From positions 8,494,001 to 8,558,000 of the forward strand of contig OZ316892.1 in assembly GCA_973895155.1 (NCBI GenBank): 64,000 bases of DNA. Direction: 5' to 3'. Positions within the stretch are counted from its first letter, which is position 1. The number at the start of each line of letters is the position of its first letter. Positions 22,218 to 34,306 of this stretch are shown here, one piece after another. A model generated the notes under the pieces. It had not been told where the DNA came from, searched no databases, and was given only the letters and a program-made list of their open reading frames with translations. The stretch is from Marsupella aquatica (lineage: Eukaryota > Marchantiophyta). The position numbers were made by a program, and so were the translations under genes.

Positions 22218-25200
22218 TCACAGAAAATTTGCCATTGGCGAGCTCCTCCCGCTAGTTTTAATAAGCCTGGAACACAAAACAAAAAAATGGAGATGATCAG
22301 GTCAACAGCTTTTCTGCTAAAATATGCTAAAACGAAGTTAGCGTTTCCAAACAGCAGCAAAGTAAAGATATCATTAAGGTCGGCAACAATTCAACCTGAA
22401 AACTGAACAACAATCTTTGCAGGCATCACTGGATGTATTTCCTAACCAGATCCGATCACAAGTTAATCTGAGGCGAAGTTCGTTTTGCTACAAACATACC
22501 TTTCATTCAAATTTTGGTGCAACCGTCCTTTTTGAGCCTCAACTGTCATCAATTCCCACTCCACCTGCCAAAGATCACTCATTGGAGTCGGTCGAAAGAG
22601 TACAAAATCTGGGTGGTTTCTGTTCTATTCTTCTCCAAAATCATTCCTTCATGCATTCAATCATTCATTTGTTTTTCAATGATTGGAACGAATTCTCAGG
22701 ACTACAAAGACTGGAAATTGAACACAAGAGATACTTAGCAGTCACAAACTGTGAGGATCTAGTGAGTTTGGGACTAGATTAGAGGTAGCAGCAACATTGC
22801 CATAGTCTTAGTATTAGATAATAACTAGAGCCGCCTACCTTTTCAACAACACAGGTAGGCCATTTGCTGATTATAAAGAGATCTAAGAAAAAGATCTCAG
22901 CATGAGGGCCCTACTCCTCAACCCTATCTTGACTTTGTTTGAAGTCGCCCATACTCTTCTTTGAATCTCGAATGACCTTCTATGTGTGCTACTGTGTTAT
23001 GTGTGTTCAAGTAAACTTCGGCGAGAAGAGTAATAGCGCTGACTGCGGCTACTGTTACAGCATGTCCTTGGAGTATCCTTGAAAACAACTTCCTAGTATA
23101 ATTGAACCTCTACGGCAAGGACTCTAGTTAGGGTCCATGAGACGGATTGAATCAGAGTTCCGTAGCACGCGAATGTCAAAATGCTGTCTAGGGGGCCCTA
23201 GAGAAGGACATGCGAAAGGAACTTCTTAGGTTTGGCAGGGATGGACAGTCGCTGATTACCGACAGCAAGATTCATGTGAAGGAACTTCAGGACCTTGGTT
23301 TAGAGCTCTCCCTAACTAGTAAATGTTTATTGGGAACATGGAGAAAAGCCGTTGGCGACTGGACTGTACCTCTTCCTTCTTCTTCATCAGTGCCGCATTG
23401 ATTGTTTGCTGAATTTCTAGTTGAGAATTAGCTTTCTCCAGATCAGCCAATATCTTCTGTATGTCCTTCTCTTTGTCAAGAACATAATTTCTTTGAGCCT
23501 GTTAACCAGATCACGCATGACATGAAGCAGGTGAATTGTTTCGATAAAAGCTTAGAAAAATTTGAGTCACATCCATAGAAGTTGTGAAGGGTAGCTTACT
23601 TCAGTATCCTTGATGGATGTTCCAAGTGCTAGATTTACCTCAGCTAGCTGTCAAAAGGTAAGATCAGAGGAGCAAGTTACTTTCAATCGGATGAGAGATC
23701 AAAACGGACTTGAAACAAATCGCCGAGCTAAACCAAGCTGTCAAACTACGGAATTCAAATAGCAACAAAACGATATAGTTGTTGACAATATTTTTGAATC
23801 GGGCATTGATGCATCAAATAGAACTGGTTGCTTAATTCGGTTAGACTCCTGACTAATTATTGATAAGACTCAGTTTTTGGTAACTGCATGCCAAGGGCAC
23901 ACGAATCTCATATGCCTACGCTTACGATGGGGGATTATATAGCGTCCATTCACATTCTCATGGATATAGCTCAGACATATGAGGGACACCCACATTTCAA
24001 GAGCACCGAGAACTTCACTATTATGTAAAACCACTTGAAAAAATGCAATGTGGTCAGATGCTCTACTTTCCCAAATCTCTTTCACTCGTTCTTTGGTTCT
24101 GTAATTTTGAGCAGGTTTCAAACAGAGCGTAGAAATGCAAGAACCTCCTCATTGGTTTTCCTTAAAGTACAGATCAAGGCTCGTGACTCTGCTTCCGCAT
24201 TTTGACGATGCCGACATTCACTCTCACACTTTTGCAATAACTTGGATTTCTCATTGTTTAACACCTCGTACCTGTTCCACACGTCCTCTTTTGTCAAACC
24301 ACTGTTTCCTGACTTCTATCGCCTTTAGTGTTGAGAAAATTAGACCCATCCATGATCTCTATTGCAACTTAATATTATGAGCTTACGTTGGTAAATGAAC
24401 TTAAATCTTGAGATGGCCTATTGAGAAATTGCATTGATGAAAGTCCCAGTTTTTTGTAGAACGATGGCAATGACTGTAATCGAGTGAACTGGAAACCAGC
24501 CTGATCAAAATATGCAACTTGAACCGCTTGCAAGACGTGATTTTGGCAGAAATTAATATTTTTTATAAGTCAGGCTATTGCTACCTACGACGGGGCCTAT
24601 TTTGAGCTCGACCAGCATTCATTCACGAAAGTTTATGAAACGACTTCATTACAAGTGCTCTTAGACCTAATTAAAAAGCTTGAAGATCATCAAGGCAAAT
24701 ATTAGAGGGCAGATGCACTAACTTTTCAGTGGCTTCAATTAAGCTTTTCTCAAGCCAATCTCTGCTGGCTGTAATTTGAGCTAGCTTCTCATTAGCATCA
24801 ACCAGCTTCTCCTCCCACTCCTGGTCGATTGTTGCTTGGCGTCTTTGGAGCATTTGTAGCTTTGCTTCACAAGCTTCAGCCTAAGAGGAGACATATTCAT
24901 ACATCCTTGTTAATATATCGACAGATATCTTTTATGTCAATGAAGAGGACACATAACTTTTATGACTCTTCAGGCAGGTGTTCTGATGACTGAAGTTTCA
25001 TACTGTTGCTAAATGAAGGTCCAGAGAGCTTGCTCTTGGCTCCGTTTCTCAAGTCAAAATGTAGTAGCGAGCGAGTTTTTCAGTAAAGGCTAGGATTGGA
25101 ACCAACATGCTCTCTTAAGTATTTACTTCAACAGAGAGGCTATTCCAAAGACTTGATCCCATAATGTGGTGCTGAAATTCAGGGAATGTCTATACCTTGC

Positions 25201-28200
25201 TCAAGCTGCTCCGAATGACTTCCTGAATCTCAGAAGATGCTTCTTCTAGCCATTGAGCCCTTCCAGTATCTATCTGGATGATAAAATAAACGATTCAGTC
25301 AAATTTAATGTCCATAACATTCTCAGACCCAAACGAGGGGAAATGGACTAAAAGAGTGATTGTAGATCGCAGTGAGTACGGTGGATGGTGCCAGTTTTAA
25401 TTCACAGATAAGTGTTACGACAAGTTTTAAGAGAGCATGGGACAATTGAGTGAGAGCTGCAAAAAGGGTGAAGAATACCTCTCGAACAAGTGTCACCTAG
25501 ATTACTAATAGAAACTGTTCGACTGTATATTTTTCCAAGATGTACTACCTCTTTTTGCAATTCTCCCAATTTGTCTTGAGCTGAGCTCAGAGCTGCTTCA
25601 CTGCGTTTGAACTGTACATAAATAATGACCACGTATGACTTAGTAACATTTCCTAGAATCAAGAGATGTTTCATGCAAGCAATAGACTGCTCTAAGATTA
25701 TCAACTCTGCCGCAAGTTCTCATCGTGAAAAAGGTAGAGGGCGATATTTGGTCAATGCTTGAATACAGCGTAGATCTAGGATGACTTCACTCGTGCAAAG
25801 TATGTTTCTTTTCCCTGGTCGAGATCCAAGTACAGGAGCAACTATATACCACTTGCTAGGAACATTATTCTAAGCATAAGAAAGCTTCCAAGTTTGGGAT
25901 ATTTCTTTGCTACAAGAATGCATACAATTTTTTTCCACCTTCATCAAAAATACCATGTTGTCTGCAGTCACTTTGGCTACAACCTGCACGGGCAACCACA
26001 GTAAAGAGTCACATTTGTATGACAGTGACGACCAAAACAGGTACAATCACTGTGTGCTCAGAGCACCAGATGACTGCTAGTTAAAGGAACTACTGAGGTC
26101 ACTGTGGTCACAAGACTCGGTAATTTAACTCAAGGGTCAAAGAAGGAAGCCTTATTTACTACTTTGCGACCAGAGGACACTCACTACATGCAGGTGGTAC
26201 ATCTGGATGGTATCATTCAGTTTGCTCTTTCGTCAACTGACTGGTATGTTCGTGAAATATTGGATGGATGGATAATTCAGTCTCCAATATATTTGACCTT
26301 AGTATCAGATGAATGGACTTTTTACAAATGTCATAAACCCCCAATTGAATCAAGGTAAAAAGTCAACGAGCAGTTCACGATGGCTCTCAGTTAACTCATC
26401 ACCTCCTTGTACCGTTCAGCATTTTCTGCAGCTAGCGCAGCAGTTTTCAGGGCTGCATCGGCTGAACCTTCCATAATTTCTCTCTCTTTGAGAACCATCA
26501 TTTGTTTCTTCAGCTTTTCATTTTCGGCTCTGTGGTCCGACAGAATCACCAAGCAGAAGTGAGTTGTAAACGAAGAAACTGAACTCTCCAGTTTCAATAT
26601 CACCCATAAGTCCCCATATTGGTGAATGAACAGAAGAAGTAGATGCCAACGGCAAATCTTGTTCACAATCGCCTCCTCCAAGAAGTCACAGGATTTACTT
26701 CAGAAAATTAGGACTAATACTTCATTCGCAAGGACTCAACTATTCAAGTTTGGACAGTTGATTCCGTTTCATTTCATTGAACAGTCAGGATATATTAGTA
26801 TATGTCTAGAGTACTAATATTAGGGTCTTTCTTGGAAAGTATTGCTGTACGGACCTCAGGTCCATTTCGCGGGCAGGTAACTTAAGGTGCTGTTCAGGAT
26901 CATGTCCAGGCTGAAGCCCCCTTCCTCGCAATTGCTTCACATTGACAGCAATGAGCTTTTCAGTCACAGTTCATGACCATGGTCACAGGATGGCAATGGA
27001 CTTGAGGAGAAGGAAACACACATATATATAAAGCTTTTCTCGAATGTTGTTACCTCCTCAGCACGCTCTTTGTCCTTTCTGATTGCCTCAAGCTCTTTGA
27101 CCATGTCGGCCATCAGATTTTCCTCACTCCGCAATTTATCTAGTGTCTTCTGTTTTCACGAAGTAAAGAGCTGTCATAATCAGCTATATGAACAATGTGG
27201 TAGAGAGGCCACACTTCCCAGACACATCCCCATTAGAAACCCCTTCATAGAAAACTTCTTACAAGTTATAACAGCCTGACTTGGAAGGTCACCTGCGTCT
27301 GGTTCTTGTAGTGTTCAACTTTCTCTTGCATTGTGGAGGTGGAAGCTTTCATTTTTTCTGTCAATTCCATCTGAAATATCACAACTGGAAAAGGTTGGAT
27401 TTGACAATGCGATATGTCACAACTGGAACAGGTTGGTTAGACAATGCGCATAAAAGGTGGTCACTATGCAGGAAGAGAAATGTCAAAGTTAAAAATTGGA
27501 ATTATACGTAGATGCTTAGTGTGTCCTACAATCCCAATCATAAACTGGCTCACAAAATGCGACCTTCGAGGTCCTGAGGCAATCGGGAAACGCAATTACT
27601 TTGCTAGAATGTGTTTGTGCAGGAAATTAAGGCAAGTCATTAACCTGGGTTATATCAGATTCCTCAAGTCTCTTCTGCAAAGTGCTCATTTCCTCGTTCA
27701 GGTCAGTTGTCTGCGGACGTCCAGAGAGTTTCAAGGTTCAAATCGTCGAAAAATCATATTCACAAGTCAGGATACAGTTAACGTTCACAAAGCAGTCGTT
27801 CTGCAGATCATGATTACATTTGGCTTTACTTTGTTAATGATTTGTCATCAATACTAAAAGTTGGAAATTCATGCTTACATAGATCTCTAAGGTGGAAATC
27901 TGGTTTAAAGCTCTTCTTAATTTGTTCAAAGCCTTCTTCAGCGCAGCTTTCCTTTTCGATTCTGTTTCCTGCACTGTCACCAACGAAACTAACTCAACTG
28001 AGATTGTACGTACACAGTTAGCCTCCATCCGTTCCTCATATATTGACAGAGTTGACTGTTCAACGCAATGAAGCTGATCGCTTCTTCATTTCTCGAATCT
28101 GGTCAACTTTGTGCTAAAGAGACGAAGATGTGTGGGCCCGATTATCAACATTGCTTGAAGGTTCCAGAAGCAAAGTTGTCGGCATGTACTGTGCATTTTA

Positions 28201-28548
28201 GCAACAATAGATTAAATAGACTGGCCAAACTGGTCAGGTGGTCAAGAGAGACGTGAACTCAAGCCAATCTCACAGGGTGTTGAGAGCAGTTGAGACCTGC
28301 AAAGGTGGAGAACCTATGGCCACGACAGAAGTGTTCTCACTCTGCAAGACTTTGATAGCCTCCTTCAAGTTTCCAGCAACGTCCTGAGTAAACTGTTCCA
28401 CAGCAACACATCCGATATCCAATTTGCTATTCCATGTAAAGAGAGATGGTAAGACGTGACGTTCATTAATATCTGGATATAGTGAGTGATGGATTGAGAG
28501 CGTGTGCAACGATGAACTCTCAGAGGCGTATAGATTTTCAAGAAGTTC
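22218..28548 (-). CDS. Multi-exon coiled-coil protein, family not recognised (N-terminus incomplete)
   Basis: Minus-strand exons in transcript order: 28548-28511, 28426-28297, 27968-27879, 27710-27645, 27370-27293, 27149-27054, 26889-26855, 26529-26403, 25983-25939, 25611-25549, 25273-25196, 24880-24723, 24271-24145, 23647-23600, 23498-23370, 22564-22500 and 22266-22218. All have AG/GT borders and compatible phases, and give about 473 aa. The product is rich in Lys, Glu, Ala and Leu with heptad-like segments, for example AENEKLKKQMMVLKERE, EEKLVDANEKLAQI, LNNEKSKLLQKCESE and EKDIQKILADLEKANSQLEI. It ends with KKKEEVEWELM and a short Ser/Pro tail. No enzymatic motif or membrane segment is visible. 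A scaffold or cytoskeletal role would be a guess. An alternative frame in the last exon runs on to a stop at 22115 but breaks the splice phase. Earlier exons probably lie upstream of 28548. Confidence 0.7.
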
Positions 28549-28879
28549 CTTGAGAGCAGTAAGTTAAATTGTCAAGAATACATGTGCGCACTTGGCTTTC
28601 CAAAGGAGCGGGACGAGTGAAAACCGGTAGATGGCCAGCAAAAGAAGAGTATTCAACTGGAAACACAACTGGATCAATAGGCATCTAGACGATTTGATTT
28701 TCATCTTAAGAACAAAGTAAATGATACACATCAGATACCATATCCATATAGTATTTATACGAAGATAATCAGACATAACCGTATGCATATATTGATAAGC
28801 CCAGGTATGCAATGTGACAGTCCATTTACCGCCAAAAAAGCACATTCATATCTATTTAACCTTAATAACCTGCATACTT

Positions 28880-29205
28880 AGCATATCTCGTGTGGCTGTC
28901 AGCTGCTTGTCTTCTCATGCGTCCAGAACAACTTGTACATGTAAAAAGGTGGTAAGAGTATCCCTCGATTGACCGTGCCTATACGTTATGACCATGTGAC
29001 TCGAGACCTATTGATTCGTTCCAAGTGTCCAAGAGAGAGAGAAAGAGAGAGCACATCTCTAGTGCGGCGCCATTTCTCTTGCGGAGTTCCTCGGTGGATC
29101 GTGCATCGCCCTTCAGATCCTCCTCCAATAACACGATGCTTGGAGATAGCCATTCCTTCGGCTCTTTCTTCCAAAGTAAGCCGCCGCCGGTCAGATCAGC
29201 TCAGA
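28880..29205 (-). other. Possible 5' exons of the coiled-coil gene
   Basis: Two minus-strand stretches read like coiled-coil coding sequence in the right direction. About 29200-29070 contains KKEPKEWLSPS, VLLEEDLKGDA and EELRKRNGAALEM. About 28930-28880 contains DKQLTATRDMLSMQ followed by a GT donor. I could not join them to the resolved exons in phase, and no start codon is fixed. Confidence 0.3.
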
Positions 29206-29269
29206 CTAGCAGTCTGAGGAGCAACGTCATTCTCAAGATATGAGCAGAAGAGTACCGGATTCTCAAGTG

Positions 29270-31010
29270 AAACTCTCAAGATCATAACAAAGGAGAACAG
29301 CGGAGTTCGTAGAATGAAGAGAATAACCGCATTTCAACCTCAAATTTACTGCTTAATGAATCACTACTTCCTATTGAAGCTCGGAAGAGAATAAGGGGAC
29401 GGAAGCAAGAAAACTAAATGGAGAGGAAAAATGATCATCTCTCTACCATCATCCTTTATCCTTTTGAAAGCTTCAATTGAGTGTAGTCATTCATACTGAG
29501 AAAGAAGAAAAGCAACGCTCACCAGACGTGGAATTGAGTGGAATCATTCAGAGGAATTGATTTTCTCTATATTCGAGCTTCCAAGACAGTAAAGTATGTC
29601 GAGAGAGAAGAGAGACCGAAACGAAGCAATGCTCATCAGGAACGAAAGAATAAATGAACATTTTCAACTGAAAAACAACAGTGAACGGACAGAATAAATT
29701 ATCTTCGGGTGAGAAAAAAGGGATGAATTGCTGGATAGACTCAATTGAAGCAATTAAGATAGTTAACGCCCACGGCAGAAACCGAGAACGAAGAGGAGAA
29801 AAGCTCATCCGAAAGGAATGAACTTTCTGTACTGGAGCTTTCAAGACGGAGTGGACATCAGCAGACAACGGAAAGACCCAAACGCTCAAGAGCACAGAAT
29901 AAGTGACTACTCTCAGGAAAGATTTTATAGATAATGGAGCAGGACATTAGTAAGCAGAGAACGGAGAGGAGAAACGCTCACCAGACGACAATGCATGATT
30001 ACACACTTTCAATACTCAATTGAGGCACTCAAGATAGAAAGAAGCGATGTACGAGAGCAGGGGATAGAAAATTCCACTCAATTCTCTGTTCTCCTACATC
30101 GCCTCGCTTCAATTGAAGCATTCGAGACAGTATAACACGCGAGAAGAATATGGGGAAGACTAACCATTATCAGAATAAAATAGAGGTCGAGAAACTCTCA
30201 GGAGACGAGAATTAGAGACAACCACATTACCAGCTTAAGCTTTCAATTGAACAGAGGTTAGAGATGAGATACGCTCACCACAAGAGCATCAATGACGGAA
30301 CGCTTTCTCAATTGAAGCATTCGAGATACTAAAGAAACGACGGCAGAGAACAGATAATGGGGAGGAGAATCAATTACGAGAGGCAGATTGGGGTCGAGAA
30401 AGAATGAAAGAATGAAAGAAGACACGAGAATGAAAGAAATCTACACTACCAATTTACGTAGCTTTCAAGTGAGCAGAGGATAGCGAAGAGAAACGCTCAG
30501 AATCACAATGACAACGGAATGCACCCTCTTAAATGGAGCAGTCACGGACATCAAACGAGACCAAAGGCCAAGAGAATAGAGAGAGGAAGTGCACATAAGC
30601 AGAGGAATTACCTTTCAATTGAGTAGAGTATAGCAAAGAGAAAGGCTCACAAGAAGCGCAATGATGACAGAATGCACCCTCTCAATTGGAGCAGTCAAAA
30701 ACATCAGACGAGACCAAGGGCCAGAGAATAGAGAGAGGAAGTGCACATCAGCAGAGGATAGCGAAGAAAAACGCTCACCGGAAGCACATTGACAACGAAA
30801 TGCACCCTCTTGGAGCAGTCGAGGACATCAGACAAGACCAAGGACCGGAGAACACAGAGATGATCAGCAGAGAAGTTAGTTTTCAACTGAGCGGAGCATA
30901 GCGAAGAAAAACGCTCACCAGAAGCTCATTGACGACGGAATGCAACCACTCAATCGGATCAGTCAAGGGACATCAGACGAGGCCAAGGACAGAGCATAGG
31001 GAGGAATCAG
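29270..31010. repeat. Degenerate purine-rich minisatellite
   Basis: The phrase AAACGCTCACCAGAAG and close variants recur near 29515, 29629, 29803, 29970, 30265, 30493, 30643, 30770 and 30909. They alternate with TCAATTGAAGCATTCGAGA-like segments (29741, 30023, 30108, 30242, 30311, 30614). The last three units (about 30480-31010) are clearest, with a period of roughly 130-140 bp and shared GAATGCACCCTCT and GGAGCAGTC blocks. Short ORFs inside are products of the repeat. Confidence 0.75.
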
Positions 31011-31411
31011 CATTGCAACATAGAAGAATACGGAACTGTCCAGTCCATCCGAAATTCGAAATGGGCGAGAGAGCGCGGTCGGTACGAAACTTGGTCACGG
31101 GCATGGTACTCTACGGTGCGGTTACCCAGGGGAGAGAACGTCAGCCTCGAGCGGTAACCAAATCACCTATCCACTACCGGTAGTGCGTCTCAAGTATTGA
31201 AAAAAAACACACACACTTCACCGGCGTCCCCCTATGCACTTGGGCACACCGCAACTGGGTATAGCCGGGCAGTGATATTTTTGGGCTCATAGATTTGAGA
31301 GGGGTCGCGGCTTGTGAAGATCACAAGGTGAGTCACTGAACACACTGAAATCGGGAAATCGGGTCCTCTCCTCGTAGCTGTCGGCCTTCAGTTTTGGTTA
31401 TGATTCCGGGG

Positions 31412-31645
31412 CGTGACTGGTCGGGCCTCACATTCGGTGCCCGACCAGTTGTTTTCACTGCCCTGAGTCACAACACTCCACGACGAGATCATGCACACAA
31501 ATTCATTGTATTTGAGACTTCCTACTAGTAGGGTGTCTCAAATGTGTCGATGTTTAAACTTTGGCCGAGCCTGGGATTGTTGTGCGTAGGGGCGACAGTC
31601 ATGACTTACTTGGACACCAAATGTGAGGCCCGACCAGTCATGCTG
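31412..31645. repeat. Inverted repeat with nested palindrome
   Basis: ACTGGTCGGGC at 31417-31427 pairs with GCCCGACCAGT at 31440-31450. A second arm at about 31613-31645 is the inverted copy of the whole first arm, with about 30 bp of near identity including GTCGGGCCTCACATT and its complement. A smaller hairpin (ATTTGAGAC..GTCTCAAAT) sits between the arms near 31510-31545. It may be a remnant fold-back element. Confidence 0.65.
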
Positions 31646-32800
31646 GGAACAATAACAAGTCCCTAATTTCAAAGGAATACTCCTGCATACAGTGTACCAT
31701 GATCCCACTCATATTTCAGGTACCTGATAGAATTCTCGCCCAGTTCTACGTTGTTATGGCATGCTCAAGTGCCTTGCAGGTCGCCTGTGGCATGTCATTT
31801 TCTTTTGTATATGAGGTGCTCTACTGCCCTTGTCCAACTGGAGTATTTGATACCAACACATTCTGATTTCAACATAAAACAGTTTTGGGGGCATTTCACC
31901 TCAAATAAAAACTCTTAGGCTGCTGTATCTGGATTATAAATTACTCCCCCATTCAACTGGCTAGTACATATTTTTCCAACTCACTTTTTTGGAGTGTCAC
32001 AATTTTGGGCTGGGTGCCAATTTTTGCATTTAATATTTTTTTATGCAAAGCTCATTGCCACTAGGATATGATTGATGATCAAATACTACCATTCAAGACC
32101 TAGTCAATAGGGTGAAGTCTTAGGCCATATTTTATCTGGTAGCATTTTTTTTTAAGATATGTAAACTATGCTTGTGAATAGGGACACCCACAGAGAATCT
32201 GGGGATGGTGACCCCTTCATGTGCATACCCACAGGTATTAGGGTTACTAAGACAAACTTGAAGTGCCTAAATTTCAGTGTAACTAACTCTGGGTCATTGT
32301 CCACTACTTGTACTTCTATTACAATTGCTCAGCCTAAGTGCACAACCTGCACACTTCAGAAGTGAAAACCCTGGCTTCTTTAATTATAATTTAAAAAGAA
32401 GGCAACTGTGTGCAAGTTGAATTCAACTGGGCGCCGTGTTGCTAACCCGCAAGGCGCATGGAAAATAAGAATCCAAATGATGAAGACCAGGAGTTTGCAA
32501 TACCGACCATGTCAACCAAAAACTCCCCAAGAGCCGTTCCTCCTTCATTCCCTGACCATTTTGCACATTTTGGGCACTTTCTATATGTGCAATGAGGCTT
32601 CCACTAAAGGACAAATATAATTCAAAACCCTCCAGTACAGGAACAAGGGTATGTCTATACTTATGGGTAAGAGCATAAATCCTATCTAACCTGAATTCGG
32701 TACATAAATGACTACTTTGGACACTATTGAGAGGCATGACATATCTGATCTTATCACTGAGTGCAAACCACATGTAACTGCAAGGCCGGGGTTCGTCGCA
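31646..32800. other. Intergenic, nothing recognised
   Basis: AT-rich sequence with short open frames and no motif or repeat I could support. Confidence 0.45.
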
Positions 32801-33600
32801 CGTGTGTGCACTTAGAGAGAGGCGTCTGTCCTGTAGCGGCCAACGTCATCCCGCGCCAACTCGGTCAAGTAGGGCGCTGTAGTTTCAAATGTGTGCAGCG
32901 CCCTTTCTGTCACGTAGTTTTAAATCTTTCGCGTAGCTTGACGTGTAAACTAGTGCAGTAGATCTCATGCCTTTGATCGACCAAATGGATCAATCGCGTC
33001 ACGAGCTAATCAAGCTATGCAAGCATCGTGTTGAGGTTCATCAGACTCATGAGGGATGACCTGCACGGCGTCGGAGATGCACAGCACTGGAAATTGAGGA
33101 CCGAGTCGATCTCGACGAATTTCTGTTGTACCACCATAGTTTCTTTCGAAGAACCACAATTCTGAATGACAGTTCGTCGGATTTGAAAGGGATGCAGGGG
33201 ACATATAACTTCGAGGACGGAATTGCATTTCTATTGTCTCGTCCTTGCTTTCTGTGAAGTACTTGAAGTACGTACAAACTGTCATCGACCACAGTCACGC
33301 ATTGCCTCGCGAGCTAATCAAGCCATGCAAGCACTGTGCGTAGCGTTGAAAGGTCGGCAGATTTGAAAGCTAGGGATATATGCACTGGACGTACGTTGAG
33401 GACGGAGTTGCAATTCTGTTGTATCTTCCTGGCTTTCTGTATAGTAGCTTGACGTGCAAAACATTCATCGACCACATAGAGTGTTCGCCAGATTCAAGAA
33501 GGATGATCTGCAGGGGGTCGTAAATGCACTGGACCTCGAATTTGGAGTTTCAAATTTATTGCAGCGCCGTTTCTTTCAACCCGGCCAGGTTGACTTCTGA
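32800..33600. repeat. Degenerate tandem repeats upstream of the orphan ORF
   Basis: Recurring blocks are GAGCTAATCAAGC(T/C)ATGCAAGCA near 33003 and 33309; TTGAGGACGGA(A/G)TTGCA near 33210 and 33392; TTTCTGT.. followed by TTGA(A/C)GT near 33250 and 33435; CATCGACCACA near 33283 and 33467; and a looser echo near 32880-32950. The order is preserved between copies and the spacing is roughly 180-300 bp. Confidence 0.65.
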
Positions 33601-33703
33601 CCTAGCTAGAGGTAAGATTTTTTGCCTGTCGATCACCGACCAGAATATATCGCCTTAGTAACAAATCAAGCTATCTACGCATTGAGTTCTTGTCAGCTTC
33701 GAA

Positions 33704-34306
33704 ATGGATGCTTCGGACTCGGACTCGGACTTGGACCTGCAGTGGATGATGCACAACTTGATTGCTAGTGCATCTGATTCTGTCAACGACGGGGACGCTC
33801 GAGAGAACCCGTCGGTTGGACCCTCATATCAGAGGCCTACATTTAATGAAGGGGTTGCACTGTCAGATCATAGTCGGTCGATTCCTGGACCCTCAGTTCG
33901 GAGGCCTAAGTTTGATGAAGGGTGTGCTGAAGTCTTTCCGGAGGTTGCATGGTCAGCTGATAGACCGTCTCAGAAGAAGCCTTTATTACATGAACTTGAG
34001 TTTGCTGCGATCTTTCCGGAGGTTCAATGGTCAGCTCATAGACCGTCCCAGAAGCCTACATTTCGTGAAGTTGGGTTTGCTGAAGTCGTTCCAGAGGTTG
34101 CATGGTCAACTGATAGACCGTCTCAGAAGCCTCTATTTCATGAACTTGGGATGGAGGCTCCATGGTCAGATCCTCGCACTCCCATACCTGATGCTCCTCA
34201 AGACTCGCTACCGATAAGTGAACGTACTGCTCATGACATCATCGATCTCCATACTGATTTCGTCAATGATTTCGAGGACGATTTCCATGATTCAGATCTG
34301 GACTAA
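33704..34306 (+). CDS. Orphan acidic protein with about 25-aa tandem repeats
   Basis: An uninterrupted ATG-to-stop frame of 200 aa. It starts with an Asp/Ser stretch (MDASDSDSDLDLQWMMHNL) and ends with an acidic tail (DFEDDFHDSDLD). Between these are three clear repeats of 25-26 residues built around (A/Q)WSxxRPSQKP, (F/L)xE(L/V) and FPEV, preceded by two weaker copies with PSxxRP(T/K)F(N/D)EG. The matching DNA repeats start at about 33935, 34013 and 34088. There is no signal peptide, membrane segment or known domain. I do not recognise a family. The frame is kept across repeats that differ at many bases, which argues for coding constraint. The loose resemblance of its acidic and repeat layout to the Helitron N-terminal region in this window is only suggestive. 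Confidence 0.55.
   Translation: MDASDSDSDLDLQWMMHNLIASASDSVNDGDARENPSVGPSYQRPTFNEGVALSDHSRSIPGPSVRRPKFDEGCAEVFPEVAWSADRPSQKKPLLHELEFAAIFPEVQWSAHRPSQKPTFREVGFAEVVPEVAWSTDRPSQKPLFHELGMEAPWSDPRTPIPDAPQDSLPISERTAHDIIDLHTDFVNDFEDDFHDSDLD

Noticed and set aside
31412-31645. LTR or primer-binding site interpretation of the TGGTCGGGC arms
   Set aside because: The arms are inverted rather than direct, there is no TG..CA long terminal repeat pair, and no gag/pol coding lies nearby.
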